Source: Symbiodinium natans (Eukaryota > Sar > Dinophyceae > Suessiales > Symbiodiniaceae). Taken from it: DNA of 64,000 nucleotides. The position numbers and the translations under genes are program-made. Under the pieces are notes generated by a model. The model was not told the origin of the DNA, ran no database searches, and saw only the letters and a list, made by a program, of their open reading frames with translations. The stretch covers positions 550,713-614,712 of the forward strand of contig CAJNDS010001147.1 of assembly GCA_905221605.1 (NCBI GenBank). The letters are read 5' to 3'. How positions within the stretch are numbered: position 1 is the first letter of the stretch; each line of letters starts with the position of its first letter. Of the stretch, positions 10,341 through 24,400 are shown one piece after another.

Positions 10341-12419
10341 ATGTCCGATCCCTCGTTCGTGGGATTTGTTTCGGCTGAAAGCACTACAGACATCAAGACA
10401 ATCGTGTCTTTTCCTGGAATTTATGAGGCAGACTGGGGGATGCTTGTGGAGAGTTCGACGAAGTTGCAGGGCGGAGAAGACGGCTACCAGGCGGTTGGAA
10501 GTACGGCCTGCGTGTTCCTGCCGAAAGGAAGCTCTCATTTCGCAGATCACGCAAAAAACGTAGATGATCCACAGCAACCATGTTGGTGCATGTCCTTGTA
10601 CGGCAGCGAGGCAGATTTTGGTTGCAAATGGTTCGAAGAATGGAGGAAGCAGCTGGAAAAGGCAGTCGAAAAAAATCACACGCTCGTGGTGGTCTTCAAA
10701 GCAGGAGATACCCCTCAAGGTCCAGATGACGACAGTACTGAGTGGATGACGAAGTACAAGTGGCCGCCAAAACTGAAGTGCAACGAGGCCAACAAGGGAA
10801 TGCCCGAATTGGGCGTGTCCCAAAGGGGTGAGGTGGCCTACTTGAAGAAATGCCTGGACAACATGCAACCAGGCCAACGCAATAGAGTACTAGTGGAAGA
10901 CATCCTTAATTTTCGCAAGCGGCTGCTGGACCTCACTCTAACTCGTCTGGAGAGGGACTCCTTGTGCAGACGAAATGACATTGACGAAAGGCTGGTGGAG
11001 GCCCATGGCTTTGCATGTGTCTTATGTGTCCTGCAGTCAGAAATGTGGTCGGGTACACACAGGATAGCACTACACATGCGGCATGCGACGTCTGCCTCAA
11101 CCCCCACTGTAGAGATGGCAAGTTGCACCAACTTGTTTGTGGCCCAAAGACAAAACCAGGCTTCTTGAGCTCCGCAGTGTTAAGTGTCAAACGTGGAAGC
11201 AATTGGTTGGGATTCAAAGCCCTTCAGGTGCAAAAGAAGAGGAAGGAACTTCAGCCAATCGAGGCTGGTGAAGCACTTTGCTATATGCTCTGTCTGATAG
11301 CAAAGGTAATGACGCAGACTGTACAAGCTAGCGCTGTCATGAGGGTAATGAGGACGACAACCGTGATGAGGGCGACAACCGTGAGAGTGTTAAGAATACC
11401 AACTAGTGTGAGCAACAAGTGTGCCAGCAGCAGAAGCTGAAACTCTACCGATTGACTTCAACGCGCGCCATCCCTGCCAGGATCAGTGTGCAGGTTCAGC
11501 ACTTATCAAGTTTTTCAATAGTTGCTGCAGCTGCGTGCTGCCAGGGTGGCTTCAGCACAGTGTCAGCACAGGTCTTTCTTGATGATCATTCTTTACGTTG
11601 CATCGCAGCAGCGCTGTCTTCCTCTGACATGTAGTAACGCCTGCTGACTGCCCGCATGTCCCTGCACACTGTAGACATTGCTAAGGCCTACAGGAAATTC
11701 ATTGGGCAGCAAGAGACGGTGAGAAGACTGTGGTGGAAATTTTGGTCCAGCAGGCAGCTGATACTCATCACCAGTGGTGCTGCACTCATTGTTTTTGCAT
11801 TTCCAGATGATGCCGCAATGGTGCAGTACATGTGCGCAGGGGCTGCCGGACATTATCAAAGAGCCAACAAAACCCGGTCGTGGCCTGGTTCTGGACTTCG
11901 GAGTGTCCTTCCTCTTCGGGCCATGTTTCATCCTTGCTCACTGTCAGTTGCATGCTCTCTATGTGTCCATACGCCGTGTACCAAACAACTAAGGAGCCCA
12001 ACCTCTGCACTATGCTGCCAAAGCAGGCAAAAATCAGATCGTTCAAGAAGGGCAAATGAGGATCGTTGAGCACTTGCTGCTCAAGGCTGGTTTCTTGAGC
12101 TGAGAGCAACACTCTGAATTGCACGTGCGTGCAGCTTGTGCATCCACATTTTGCTCCCACTGGCACTGCCAGTTTCTTTAATCGCCATTCCAGTATATTT
12201 TTTTGTTTTTGGGGCTAATTATGGTGCATCCCCGTGTTGCTACTCAAGCTTGCGAGCTTCAGTAGCGAATAGGAGCACGAGTGCATTGCAGTCGAACTCG
12301 TAGTTCCTCCGTGCTGCCCTGCACGTCAACTAGTGCAGTTCCCGTGCAGGCAGCGGACCTGGAAGCCAGGAATGAGGATGGCACAAGCCTTAGGTATTTG
12401 GCAGCGAGCCTCCTGCTGC

Positions 12420-12474
<55 letters not shown>

Positions 12475-15400
12475 AACGTCGAAACTCCCACTACAGATCT
12501 ACAGCCTGCCAGATGAGCATGGTGTTGCTGCATTTGTAAATGCAAGAGTTGACCATCCATGGTGGCACCATGCTGGCAATGTTGTTGAACCCAGTATACT
12601 TGTTGGGACAGCAGGCCTTCAGATGATGATGCTCTCAGGTGGTATCCTCTAGAGTCTACGCAGCTCAGGGGAGGTTGTTGCACCTTATGCCAAGCTGTGA
12701 ATTCAACGTCAACTTGAACGTTTCTGTCTTGACCATTTCACCCCTTCTGCATTTCATAGCTGCTGCGGAGTTTTGTGCGCGGCAACGAAGCATGAATTCC
12801 TTACATTTCGATTTGTTGTTCTTGGCCTAAGGTGAGACACCAATGCATTGGGCAGCGTACACCGGCTTTGTGGCAGTCCTTGAGAAACTGATCGAGAAAC
12901 ACGCCAACATGGTGGGTTTCCGCAGTTGTCATGCAGTCATCCATGGCAGATGTCCTCTCGGATCAGATTCGTGGCGCTCAGCTGCCCGCAGGATTCTGAA
13001 GACAACCTGGGCTTGGGTCTTGGAAAGCCATCAAGCCGCTTCAAACAAGCACAAGGGGCTTAGCAGCTGAGCAATTTAGCCCATGTCTCAAGGAGAGAGG
13101 CCTCTTCACAAGGCGGCTCGGAAGGACCATGATGAGGTCGCCAAAGCTCTGTTGGAGGTCAAAGCCAAGCAGGCCATAATGCACACCACATTGCACGTCC
13201 AGTATGGGGACAGGATCGCAAGACTCAGCAAGTATCCAGAACTCCTGGTTTGAAGGAATGTGCAGGCGAAGGTTTGTTTGATGTTTTCAACGATCCTTTC
13301 AAAACCCAAAGCCAATTATTTCTTGGGCTTTGATATTGCCCCTGTGCTTAGAGGTTCATGGGTAGGTGCCCCAGTTCCCTACCTTCTTGGTGTGTGCTGG
13401 GAGCATGGCTTACGATGCTAGCCGTTGGTATTCAGGATCCAGGTTTTAGAGGGTATTTTGTGGGGACTTCCAGTTTCGCGACATGCTGAGGACCATGAAG
13501 CTTCCCAAAACCCCAAACCCCTAGCTAGGCATTCAGCGCGTTCTGACACGCAATGATGAATCCTGAGTCCCGAGGGTTTGCCCTAAGCACGTCTAAGCAC
13601 TGAGACCTGTGTCCGATGTGGGCTGGAGGCAGAAGCCGGGGTTCATACTTCAGGGCTTAGGGCAATCGAAACCCCACATCTTACGCTCAACCATCCTTCA
13701 CCCTTGAACCTGCTTTTTGTACTTTCAAAACCTAAGCCCGAGGTCCTTTTGCCCTCTTTGCCCAACCTCAAAGTGGTGTGCAGAGAGGGAAGTCTCGCAG
13801 GATGCTGTCACCATCAAAGGCCACGGCCCCAGTACAGTCCACCAAAGGGTAGTTTTTGCAAGAAACGAGATGACATGAAGAGCCGCGACTAATTGGAAAC
13901 GCTTGCGCGCGCGGCCTCGTGGCAGCCGGGCAAGCCACGGGATGTGCATGTCGGCAATCCAAGCGGTGCATCTCGGAATTTCCAGTCCACATGGGGTTGC
14001 AGATGTGGAAAGCGACCGAGGGTCGAGGCAAAAGACGCCGGCGAGCACCTGCAGCACATGCCTCCTGGCCGTCGAGGCGAATGCCTACGGTGTCAGCAAG
14101 CGGTGCGCAACCATCGGCAGTTGTGCTCGTGCTTGTTGCCAAGTGAAGTGGTGGGAGCTACCAAGAAGGCGGCAAAGAGAGGGTTTCCCCACCAGCGAAA
14201 TGGAAGGGCCTTGCGATCTAACAAGATCGTGCTGCGGGGCAAATATGGATGGAATGTTTGAAGGCGGTGCAGGTTTTGCGGGGTCCAGGGGCCCAGGCAA
14301 AAGGAACAGTCCTCTGAAAACGGCGAGAAGGAGACAGACGCTTTCCGGCCGGAGGCCGAGGTGAACTACACCACAAGGCTAGGAGAGGGCTTAAGGTGGC
14401 CAGATTCATTGACAGGTAAGCTCCGTCCAGCGTGAGCGATGTAATGACTTCCTCAGTCACTACCCTCGCCTCAGAAATTGAGTCAGCCTGGAGTCATCCT
14501 TGATTACGAGAAGACACATTGCTTCTCTGGCTCTCGTGTTTTTTCTTCGTGTTTCGTTTCTCACTTCTTGATTTCGCGTACTGTGCTTCACTTCGTTTAC
14601 AGTATTCGTTCGCTCTCTTCTAGGGAGCCTGTGGGCCAAGCGAGTTGTTGCCAGCGATTCAGATGCTGTTGACTTGGCGGGACAACTGCCAATTGGGGCC
14701 GACCGGGACGCCAGGCTGGATGGGGCCCATGTCTGAAAGTTTGTGCAAGACAACGTTGATTGTTTGCGTCGGGTACAGGCGTGGATCCTGGGAAGACATG
14801 CAAGGTGGAAGCCCTTGTCGCACAGTGCAATGCCTCCATTGCGCTGCAGCAGGCCTTGCCAGTCAGCCCCGTCGCTGTCCGGCAGCAGCAGCTGCCCTCT
14901 GCCCTGGATGAGGTTGAAAGGGAAGTCCTGCTTGCCGCGGCTCCCGACGAGGCTTCCCGTGCCCACCTCCGCCTTGCTGCCGAACCTGGGGCTGGTTCCT
15001 GGTTGTCATCCCGTCCTGCTGACGACCTCGGCCTTGTCCGACGCTGCCTCTGAAGAGTATTGCCCCCTGTCGGTGTGATGGACTGCCATGGTGATCATGC
15101 CCTTGCGTGCCCGTGTGGTGGCGATCGCATCAAACGCCACAACCGCCTGCGTACTGCTTTAGCTGCCAGTGCCATTGCGGCGGGCCTGTCCCCAGAAGTC
15201 GAGAAGGCTGGTCTGCTACTGGCCCGTCCAACTGAGCTTGGCTTCTGCGAGGCTGGCGCCGCTGTTGCTGTGCAGGGTCGGTGGCCCACTGATGTGTTTG
15301 TGTTTGTTGCGCGCTGGGGCCTCCGCGGTCCAGCACCTTTCGACCTCGCGGTCACGAGCGGGCTTCGGGGTGGGTCTCTTGCAGCTTCTGCCGCTGATGG

Positions 15401-18400
15401 CTCCGTGCCTGTGCCATTTACGAGGAGCGCAAATGCACTGGCTTCTGCAGCGTTATGCAAGGAGTCAGTGCCGAAACAAAACCGTAGACTCGCCGTAAAC
15501 TCGCTTAAGCAAGCTCTCTTTCTTCGTTTTTGTTTCTTTTTGGATGGTAGGCTCAGTAATTAGACCTGCTGATCCTGCTCTTGTGGAACAAATTGCAGAC
15601 GCGTGGCCATGAGGTCAGACGCCCCTGCATTTGGCAGCCCTTTGTGGCAGTCCTCAAGTTGTCCAAACGCTGGTGGGCAACGATGCGGGGCAGGTGCATC
15701 ACGCACTCAAGCCTTGGCTTGTTCATACTGTGTTTGGATAGATGGTTAGCTCGACAGGAGGGAGTGTAATGGGCCCAGGTACCTGTTCCTTTTGTTGATT
15801 CCTCCCGACTGAGCCCACATCTCGCAGCCAGCGTGATGGTGCAGTTTTCATCCTTTTGTAATTGACATGATTACTTGCCATAATCACAGTAGCAAAGTAG
15901 GTTGCTGCACGAGGAAGCAGCCCCACCCTGAGGTGAAACAAGTCAGCATGGATAATGGCGTGAGTGCAGGACTAGTAGGACTGTGTTATAGCAGAGCACT
16001 CCTGATTGTGAATTGTGCCCTGACCTGATCTTATGCGTGCTCATGTGCGCAGGGGATGTTGGATGAGAATGGTGCTTGGGTTGCAATAGCGCGAATCCTG
16101 TCGAAAACGCTTCGGAGGCTATCTTGGTGCTGAGCCCAAACAGGTTGCTCGGAATCTGCAAAGGTTCATGATCGGCATGATATCTGGGGGAGTACGGGTC
16201 GTTTAAGACATGTAGCCTAGCAGGTCCCAGCTGTGGCACACTTCATGCAGGGTATTGCAGGGTTGTGGAGGCAGTGTGCAGCGTGCAATGGCAACTTCTC
16301 GTCATGTTGCTTTCAACATCTTAATATTCCTGTATGTTCAAGCTTCGAGACCACTTGTGCCATCGGAACTATCACTCTACGGCAGACCACACAGAATTAT
16401 GGCAACCTTCCACATCGTTGAATTTCGGACCCTCCAAGGAGATGCGCCTATTCACTTGGCTGCAGCCAGGGGGCGTGCAGCAATTGTGCAGTTTCTCATT
16501 GCCCACAAGGCGTCGCGCGGCAGGGAGGGCAGTTGTTCTTAATGTCATGGCTCATGATCGCAGTTATTGCATTTTTTACTTGACATAAAATGTGACTCAT
16601 TCTAGCATCGTTCCATTGCTGCTTACTTGCACGGCGATGGTTACCTTGTCATGATCGCGGCTCGATGAGCGATTTGTCGCATGTTCTTCCGTGGTGTGGT
16701 GGCAAACTCTACGTGGAGCACGATGCACTTTAATCTGCACGTCGGTGCTGCGATAGATCGGTGATACTGATGCTGTCTGCGTAGGTCGTAATGGAGGAGG
16801 TCAGTAACCTGTTATTCAGCTTGCTGGATCGGTAGCTAATGGTAGCTAGTTCAGGTGCAATCCTTGGGACTCTCACCGGTTCGACAGGTTCCGGCGGCTT
16901 CAGTTCTCCGAACAAGTCGATATTCAACCTGGATCGTCCGTCAACTCGTCTTCGCCGTCTTCTCCTTACTGGTAGCGTTTGCCATGAGGTAGGCAAAAAG
17001 GCACGATGTCGAAATTGGTCCCAGTATGAGTTGGCCAAGCCGCAGTGGCATTCATCGGCAGTGCGCCACCTCCGAGGATCTGTCCAATCATCTAGATCTT
17101 CCTTGGTGGATTGATACAAGTGTAGGTGAGACTCTTCAGTCAGCGCTACCGTTCCCTGTGGACCTTGTGTGCGCCGCGCATCTCCCCTTGCACCCCTGCA
17201 GAGTGGCAGAGTGTCCCTGGATGATGTCCCTGGAGTTCACATGATCAGAGAATCGCAGAGTATCCCTGGTGCACCCGCACCCAGAGAATCCCGCAAAGTA
17301 GCCCTCGAGTGTCGCAAAGCATCACTGGAGTGCCCCCAAGGTATCGTGCAGAGAATCCATCAGAGTACCCCTTTTGAGTGCCCACGAAAAAGAATGCCAC
17401 AGAAAATCTGGCAGAGAATCTGTGGATGAGGCATGGCTATCAGCATCTTTGGCTGGAGCGAGCTCGAATACAATGATAGTCGTCCCATGTGAAGCAGACT
17501 CAGTAGTCTGGCAACAAAGTTCCTGTGCAGGAGGACCCAGATCGGCATGGTGGGCGATCCCAGCCTCCCCATGCAGAAAGGGGGAAAAATTCGGGGGTGG
17601 TCTGTCCTTGCACCAAACAGGCATGAGCTACTCCGTTTGTGAAACGCCTGGCTAGTTGTAGCAATTTAAGCCGTCGGCTGCTGCTCGAGCTATTCTGCCC
17701 TAGTACAAATTGCAACTGCAGTATTGCAAATTGTCAGCTGAGGCAGAACACCACTTCACATAGCATCCATGAAGGGCCACAGGAAGCTGGCCAAACTTTT
17801 GCTACACGAGCGCTGCAACAAGGCAGGGGGGGGGCATCGAGATGGCAAGCCATGCACACAGTTTGTAGTTCAGGTGCCACATAGATGCAGCCTTCATTAG
17901 TCATCAATCCCACGCATTCACCCAAGCGCATCCCAACAGTTGTGGATTTCAATCTCAAGTTTGCAGCGTGCGCGTTCTTGACTCCGACTCTCAAACCTGT
18001 ACACCTTTGACAGCTTCCAGTTTGACACAGTATGGGCACATTGGATGCTTCACACACGCCTTCAAGCACAACCTGGAATTGTCATGCCCGCAGGAAGTCA
18101 CTGACGGCGAGGGTGTGGTCCCTAGATTTCCGCAGGGGCTGCAGGAATGGGAGCCTTTGGGTATCATCCAAGTGGAGATATCCTGGAGAATCACTTCTTC
18201 GTTTCACATTTGGTATCTGTGTGGCTTCGCTCTTGACTCTTGCGAGTATGGGATAGCACGCCGACCCACCGAGGCCTAAGACCCATTCATGCGGCGGCAA
18301 GGTGTGGCCATCAGGATGTGCTTGAGGAACTGATCAAAGCTGGCTGCAACAAGGCAGGGCTACAGGGGCGAGGAGTGAAAGGTTTTCTCAACTTGCCTTG

Positions 18401-21400
18401 GGCCATTCAAAGTGTGCAGGAAGCCAAGACAGAGACTGGCACGGGCCCTGGATCCGAGCCAAAGCGCAACAGTCCGAGCAAGCCGAATGCAAAATGTTGT
18501 CGCGACCGGCCTGTCAGCAGCTCCGTATCGACGAATGTGCAGTGTGGGGAGCAGTGGACACGTGCAAGCATCCTCAGCAACAGACAAATTTGGCGCAGCC
18601 AAGATGAAACGGCATTCCACATCGCGGCACGATATGGCCAAGCTGAAGTGGTCAAGTTCCTGCTGCAGCATCAATGCAGCAAGGCCTTCAGTTGGGATTT
18701 TCCAGTGGCACTTGAGATGGATTTCTTCCAAAGCTCACAGGATGTCCACAACTACGATGGCAGGGGCCCAGGATTTTGGCATGGCTGTGTCAAGCTTTGG
18801 GGTAGAAGCGGGGCATGTTTCAACTAACAGATCGGCTCCAGAGGCCCCTGCTAGTAGCAGGCAGAGGCCCCTTGTAAGCCTTGTGTTTGAGAACGCGGGC
18901 CTTTAAAGAGAAAGTCACCCGGCTTCCATGGCGAAAAGCTGCCACAACACCAAAAGACAATACTCTTGCCGGTTTCTGCCCAAGCCCCCCCACATTGAAT
19001 GGCAGCAATTAGCCTTGTGTCACAGCCTGAGCAACTAGGCACTATGGTCAAGTTTTGCGGAGTGCCATCAAGGTCGAGTGAATCGTTCCGTGGGTCGTCT
19101 CATGGCCAGGATTTACTGTACATTTTTCCTTCATTCAGATCGTTTGGTGGCAAGTGGTGGGCTTCAGTACCAGTTCTCTCATTCATCGTTCCAATGCCAA
19201 TGCTCATGTGATAGGCATTTGTCAGAATCACTTGTTCCATTTCATTATGCATCCATACAGAAGCCCGAAACTAAGGCTACGTCGGACCTATGGGTAGGTC
19301 TACCCTAGGCCTACGGGTAGCCTATGTACAGGCCTACGTAGAGGCTATGCGACGCTACCTTTCGGCCTATCCGTAGGCCTACGAGTGGGCTACTGGTAGG
19401 CCTCCCTGTAGGCCTACCAGTCGCCTATTGACAGGCCTACCAGTAGGGCGGTAGGCCTACCCGTAGGCCTACGGATAGGCTACAGGCAGGCCTATCCGTA
19501 GGTCCAGGAGGACTCGAGACTGCTCCCTAAATTCTCGACCCGAGACATCATGTGCATCCGTAAAAGAAATCACGCGCGCATGGACTCTTAGGCCATCCTT
19601 TTTGTGCCCGAGCCCCAGCCCCGAGATCATCACTACTACTATGCCTCGACTACGTATAAGCCTGCGGGTAGGGCTGCCGGTCGCCTACCTACCGGTAGCC
19701 TACCCGTAGGCCTGCGGGTCGGCCTATAGATAGCTTACTTATAGGCCTGCGACCAGGCCTACCGGTAGCATACCTACACGCCTATGGGCAGGCCTACCGG
19801 TAGCCTACCCATAGGCCTACGGGTAGGCCTGCCGGTAGCCTACCCGTAGGCCTACGGATAGGCCTACCGGCAGCCTACCCGCAGGCCTACGGGTAGGCCT
19901 ACGCGTAGGCTGCCCGTGGCCCTTTGATACGTCTACGGGTAGGCCACACGAGGGCCTACGGATAGGCCTACGCGTAGGCTGCCGCAGACTCTACCGACAG
20001 GCCTACGCGTAGCCGGCCGTAGGCCCTACAGCTAGGGCTACGGGTAGCCTATACGTTTGGGCTTCTTTACCTATGCATCAGGATATTCGACAGTGGAACT
20101 TCTCGGTCTGATGCAATAGCGGCAATCGCTTACGACTGCCGCAAACGAACGGTGCATCTCAATCCCCCTAAGCATGTTCTGGACTTCTTCCTGGCCTGTA
20201 GTGATGCGGCAATGCACTGTCATTGCGATTGCATGGATGCAGCGCTTGTCCAACATGCTTAGAGATTGCATTCTTTCTCCTTCTGAGCTATCTCAAAGCA
20301 TCGTGTATACAGATTACTCGGCCTCGCAGTCACGTCATCCTTCCTGGCCACAGTCTCGTGTCCTTCTCGGTGCTTCTGCCAAATCTCGCGTCGAACCTGA
20401 ATTCGGTCTACAGTCTACAGCCACAGACTTGAGGCCTGGTTGATGCTGGGTTCATGATCATGAGTTGTGTGGTTTGATCCTGCACACACTAGTAGTCTGC
20501 GAGCCTGCTTGAATACTCACACAAAACTCGTCACGCGCACTTGGCGACGACGTCAACTTGGCCTGCTGCTGTGGCGCTTGGATCGCAGCCGCGTAGTGCT
20601 GTTTGAGGATTGGGCCGCAAACTGTTCACAGCGCTATCCTCACATCCTGTTGTCCAGGAACAGGTTTCGACTCACATGCAGCTAGCACTTCTCAATCCTG
20701 GCTTGTGTGCCGCCGCGGGCACAGTCCTGACATTGCTTTGTGTGCCACCGGCCGACTCAGGTCTACAACCTATTCATGTGGCAGCAAAGTACGGACATAA
20801 GGAGGTGGTTCTGCTTCTCCACAACAGCACTCACGAGGCAGGGACACTATAGCGGAGTCAGGGCAAAGAGGTTTCAAGGTCTTCAGCAGCCTCTCAGAGC
20901 ACTCGCCGTGCAGGCAAACAAAACGAAGAATGGCGTGGGCCCTCGAACTTCACGCAGGGCAGATTCAGTGCCAAGGAACTGTACTTTCTGCCTGAACAGG
21001 ACTAGGAAGAGTACGTTTGCTGGATTTCCGGTGGATGAGGGCAGGGCCTAGTGCCATCGCAAGCTTGTTTTCTGGCCTTCTTGCGGCGAAGATTGAGGCG
21101 CACTGCTGCTCAAGCTGAACTGTGGTCGAACGCCTGTTGGCTAAGGCCAAAGCCACCTACACATTGCGGCGCTGTATGGGAAGTTGGACGTGGTCAGCTT
21201 GCGTCTGGCAAACTTCAACAAGGCATTCCCATGAAGCAAAGCAGGTGCGTGTTGGTTTGACATTCTGGTGTTTTGTTTTTTTGTTTGCATGCAGGACATA
21301 ACGGACTCGGATGGCGCTGGCCTCAGGCACAGAAGGGGTTTGCCGCCTTGAAACTTGAGCAGGTTTCAGGTTCCCTAGGCTCGCAAGTCAGACCCACACA

Positions 21401-24400
21401 AGTGGCCGGTGCGTATGGAAACCTCCACGCATTCCAATCGCCAAGGCAGAACGCCGCTTCATTTGGCAGCCTTGGAGGGCCGGTTGGATGTGGTCACAGA
21501 ACTTCTGCTTCAAAGGTGTGCGGTGGTGGGGGCCCTCGGGTTTGAAGGTTCTGAGTCCGAACGCAACCGGAGGTAGCTTTCCAAGAAACCTAGCCAAAAA
21601 AGCACATCTCTGAGAGTCGGCGACAGGATGTGGCAGACAGATATGGCATGGGCCTCGGAGAGGGGGCCTGCGCGTGTCTGCAGTTGGTTTGTATAGAAAC
21701 ATCTGCCAAGGTCAGCAGCCGCTTCATTTGGGAATCGTCGAAGGGCACTGTAAAGTGGTCGAGAAGCTCATACAGGAAAGGTGCAGCAAGGCAGGGTGAA
21801 GAGCCTTAGCAGGATGATGCCAACATCAGCTAGACCACTTCAATTCTCTGTGTGTGGTCAAAGGGCAGAGTTCTTTTGACACTGAAAGTTGCCATTCCTG
21901 CAACCCAGTCCTGTTCGTAGCGTTCCACAGCTTGGCTTTTCTGGGCTGTATCAAATGGGTGTTCATAATTGTTGAAGTGGTTGGTTCTTTTGATTTGTTG
22001 GGAGGCCATGCTTGGTCTTCTCCGTGTCGTTCCAGATGCCTTTTGCGCCACAAGAACTGCTTCTGTACTAGTTGCTGCTGTCTGAAAGTACTGCATTCAC
22101 ATGCTCAAGGGGTTTCTTTTCGTTACCCCCCCTTTGCCACAGACACGGCAGCGATGGGACATCAGCTGCACTTTCTTAGATGCGGTCGGTAGCCTTCTCT
22201 CAGGATCTCCACGCAATCAAGCTCAAGAACTCAAGACAGGAAGACCGGGCCCTATACTTTTACACCCCTCCCTGACCTAAACACCATCGCAAGGCCACAC
22301 AAAGGCTCCTCGACGGTCTCTTTGGAGTGCGGTAAACAGAACTAAGCCTTGAACGCGCATCCACCGCGAACGATGCGCAGGCAAGGCTGGGCAGCCCCAC
22401 GGGTCTTAGGGTACCCCCTATCCGGGAACTTTGAAACCCCGGCTCTTCCTACGTCGGTATGCTGGGACCCCAAGGGTTGGGCAGTCGTCGTAAAGATGCA
22501 CCTCCCCCCTATGCCGCATCATGGTCGGTCATCACAACCTCCTCACCAATTCCCACACGTGCAATTGGAGGAGCAGGTACTGCAGCAATTGAGGTCGTTA
22601 CAGTTTGCTCTTGCGTGCTCGTGATACCAGAAAGTTCAAAGGCACGATATCGCGTCTGAAGCTCCGGATCAAGTTTAAAGTGAACAGGGCATCGTCACAA
22701 GTAGGCGCCGCCATGTAGCGCGTGTGGAGCGAGACTTGTTCCATGCCGAATGGGAGCACGCTCGTTGTGCACACGAGGAGATGGAGCCCGGAGCCCCTTC
22801 TGCCTCGGATCCCCATGAATTCCCCTCAGGTGGTTGGTGGGGTGTTTGGCTCTCGACACCAACTCGGCCTGGCAAGTTCAGCGCAGAGCGCGCCTGGCCT
22901 TTACCTGCTCGACGGTGTGTTGGGGGTGGCCTGGAGCGGACTGGCCCTGGTGCTCCTCATTGCGGTAGTGTGCGGCCTGGTCTGTGTGTGTGCCCTCTGC
23001 GCCTTATTTTCAGATCTATCCAAGAATCTAGAAAGTTGAGACAACATGTAAACATCTATTGCGTTTTTTGTTCACGCACCCGGTCACTCACTCACTTGCG
23101 GTCAGACGAGGCTCCGTCGAGGTCCTGTCCTATGTAGGGGGCACGTTTTGTTTTTGTTCGGTACGCGGCTGACCCAGCAAAAACATGCACGGGGCGCTTT
23201 TTCCCGATAGACTGCATGGCAATTTGCCAGCACTCATGCAAGCTGCTCTCAGCTATGCAAAAAAACGCGTTCCCCACGCCCGTATACCAGGCAATGCTGG
23301 TTAACCTGGTGGAGCAGGGGGGACTCACAATGACCCCATGGGTGCGATCGGCTTTGCCATGCCGGCTCAGTTATGGAAGCCTGGCAAACCAGTGAGCAGC
23401 ACAGTTCTAGTCACCACTTAAGTGAGTAAACCAGCTAGCCGAGCAAGGCATGCTGGTGGCCTTGTCAGCCCAAGACCCAATCTGGTGGCACCCAACCAGA
23501 GCTTGAGCTGGTGCCCCTGGAACCAGCCCACTGAGAGGGGTAGCTGAGATAGGGTAGGGCAAACCAGGTTCCTGAAGCGGCACTTGGTGCATGTCGGGTC
23601 TGGGCTGCTTGCCTGCTAAGCCTCTCGTCCATAGGCTGGGGACTGGGACCCTGGTTGGAAGGACACCAAAGTCATCTGGTTCTGGGAATTGCAATCACAT
23701 TCCCACAGCACATGTGTCAAGGTGGCATCCTGGTCACACCTGACACACTTGGCACCTTTGCCATGTTTGATGGCCCCTTGCCAGCAAGCTTGCAGAGCAC
23801 TTTTCTCCAAATTCATTGGCTTTTTGAGGACCTTTTTGGGTGTCACCAGGGGCCAAAATTGGTGGGTCCCCTGCCACGCGACCCCCAAAGTGAAAAGCTA
23901 AGTGACCCTAGGCTCACCGGGGTGCTCTGCGAGACTAAGCGGGGTGGCGAGTGGATTCAAACCGAATGCTATGCTTTGAGTGCGTGAACTTTGTGTGTTT
24001 GATTCAGTGGAAGGGACACCAAAAGGGAAGCTTCTGTTTCAGCTTCGCTGCTATATCGTTACCTCCCATATTGTTTGGGGTCTTCGCGGCATTAATTTTT
24101 GTTCGGTATGCGCACGGCCTGGCCGGGCTTGGGTTGGCTTTGTCCAGCGCTTTCTTTGTTCAGCACGTACCCGGTGACTGACTCACTTGCGTAGGGCCGG
24201 AGGAGGCTCTATCTCTCTCAAGGTCCCGTCACGTCCAGGGACATGGTTTTTTTGTTGGGCACGTGGGTGGCCCAGGCGATTTCTTTTTTTTGGAACGCGC
24301 CCGGTCGCTAACTCACGTGCGGGCCGGGGCTCGGGAAGGCTTCGCCGAGACCCTGTCCCCGTTCATGTTGGGCACGCGGCTGACCCAGCAAAAAAAGGAA

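Noticed and set aside
12281-12652. Polyleucine-containing frame as a signal or membrane protein
   Set aside because: The leucines come from the CTG microsatellite in an intron, directly after a 31-nt ankyrin linker exon with a clean GC donor.
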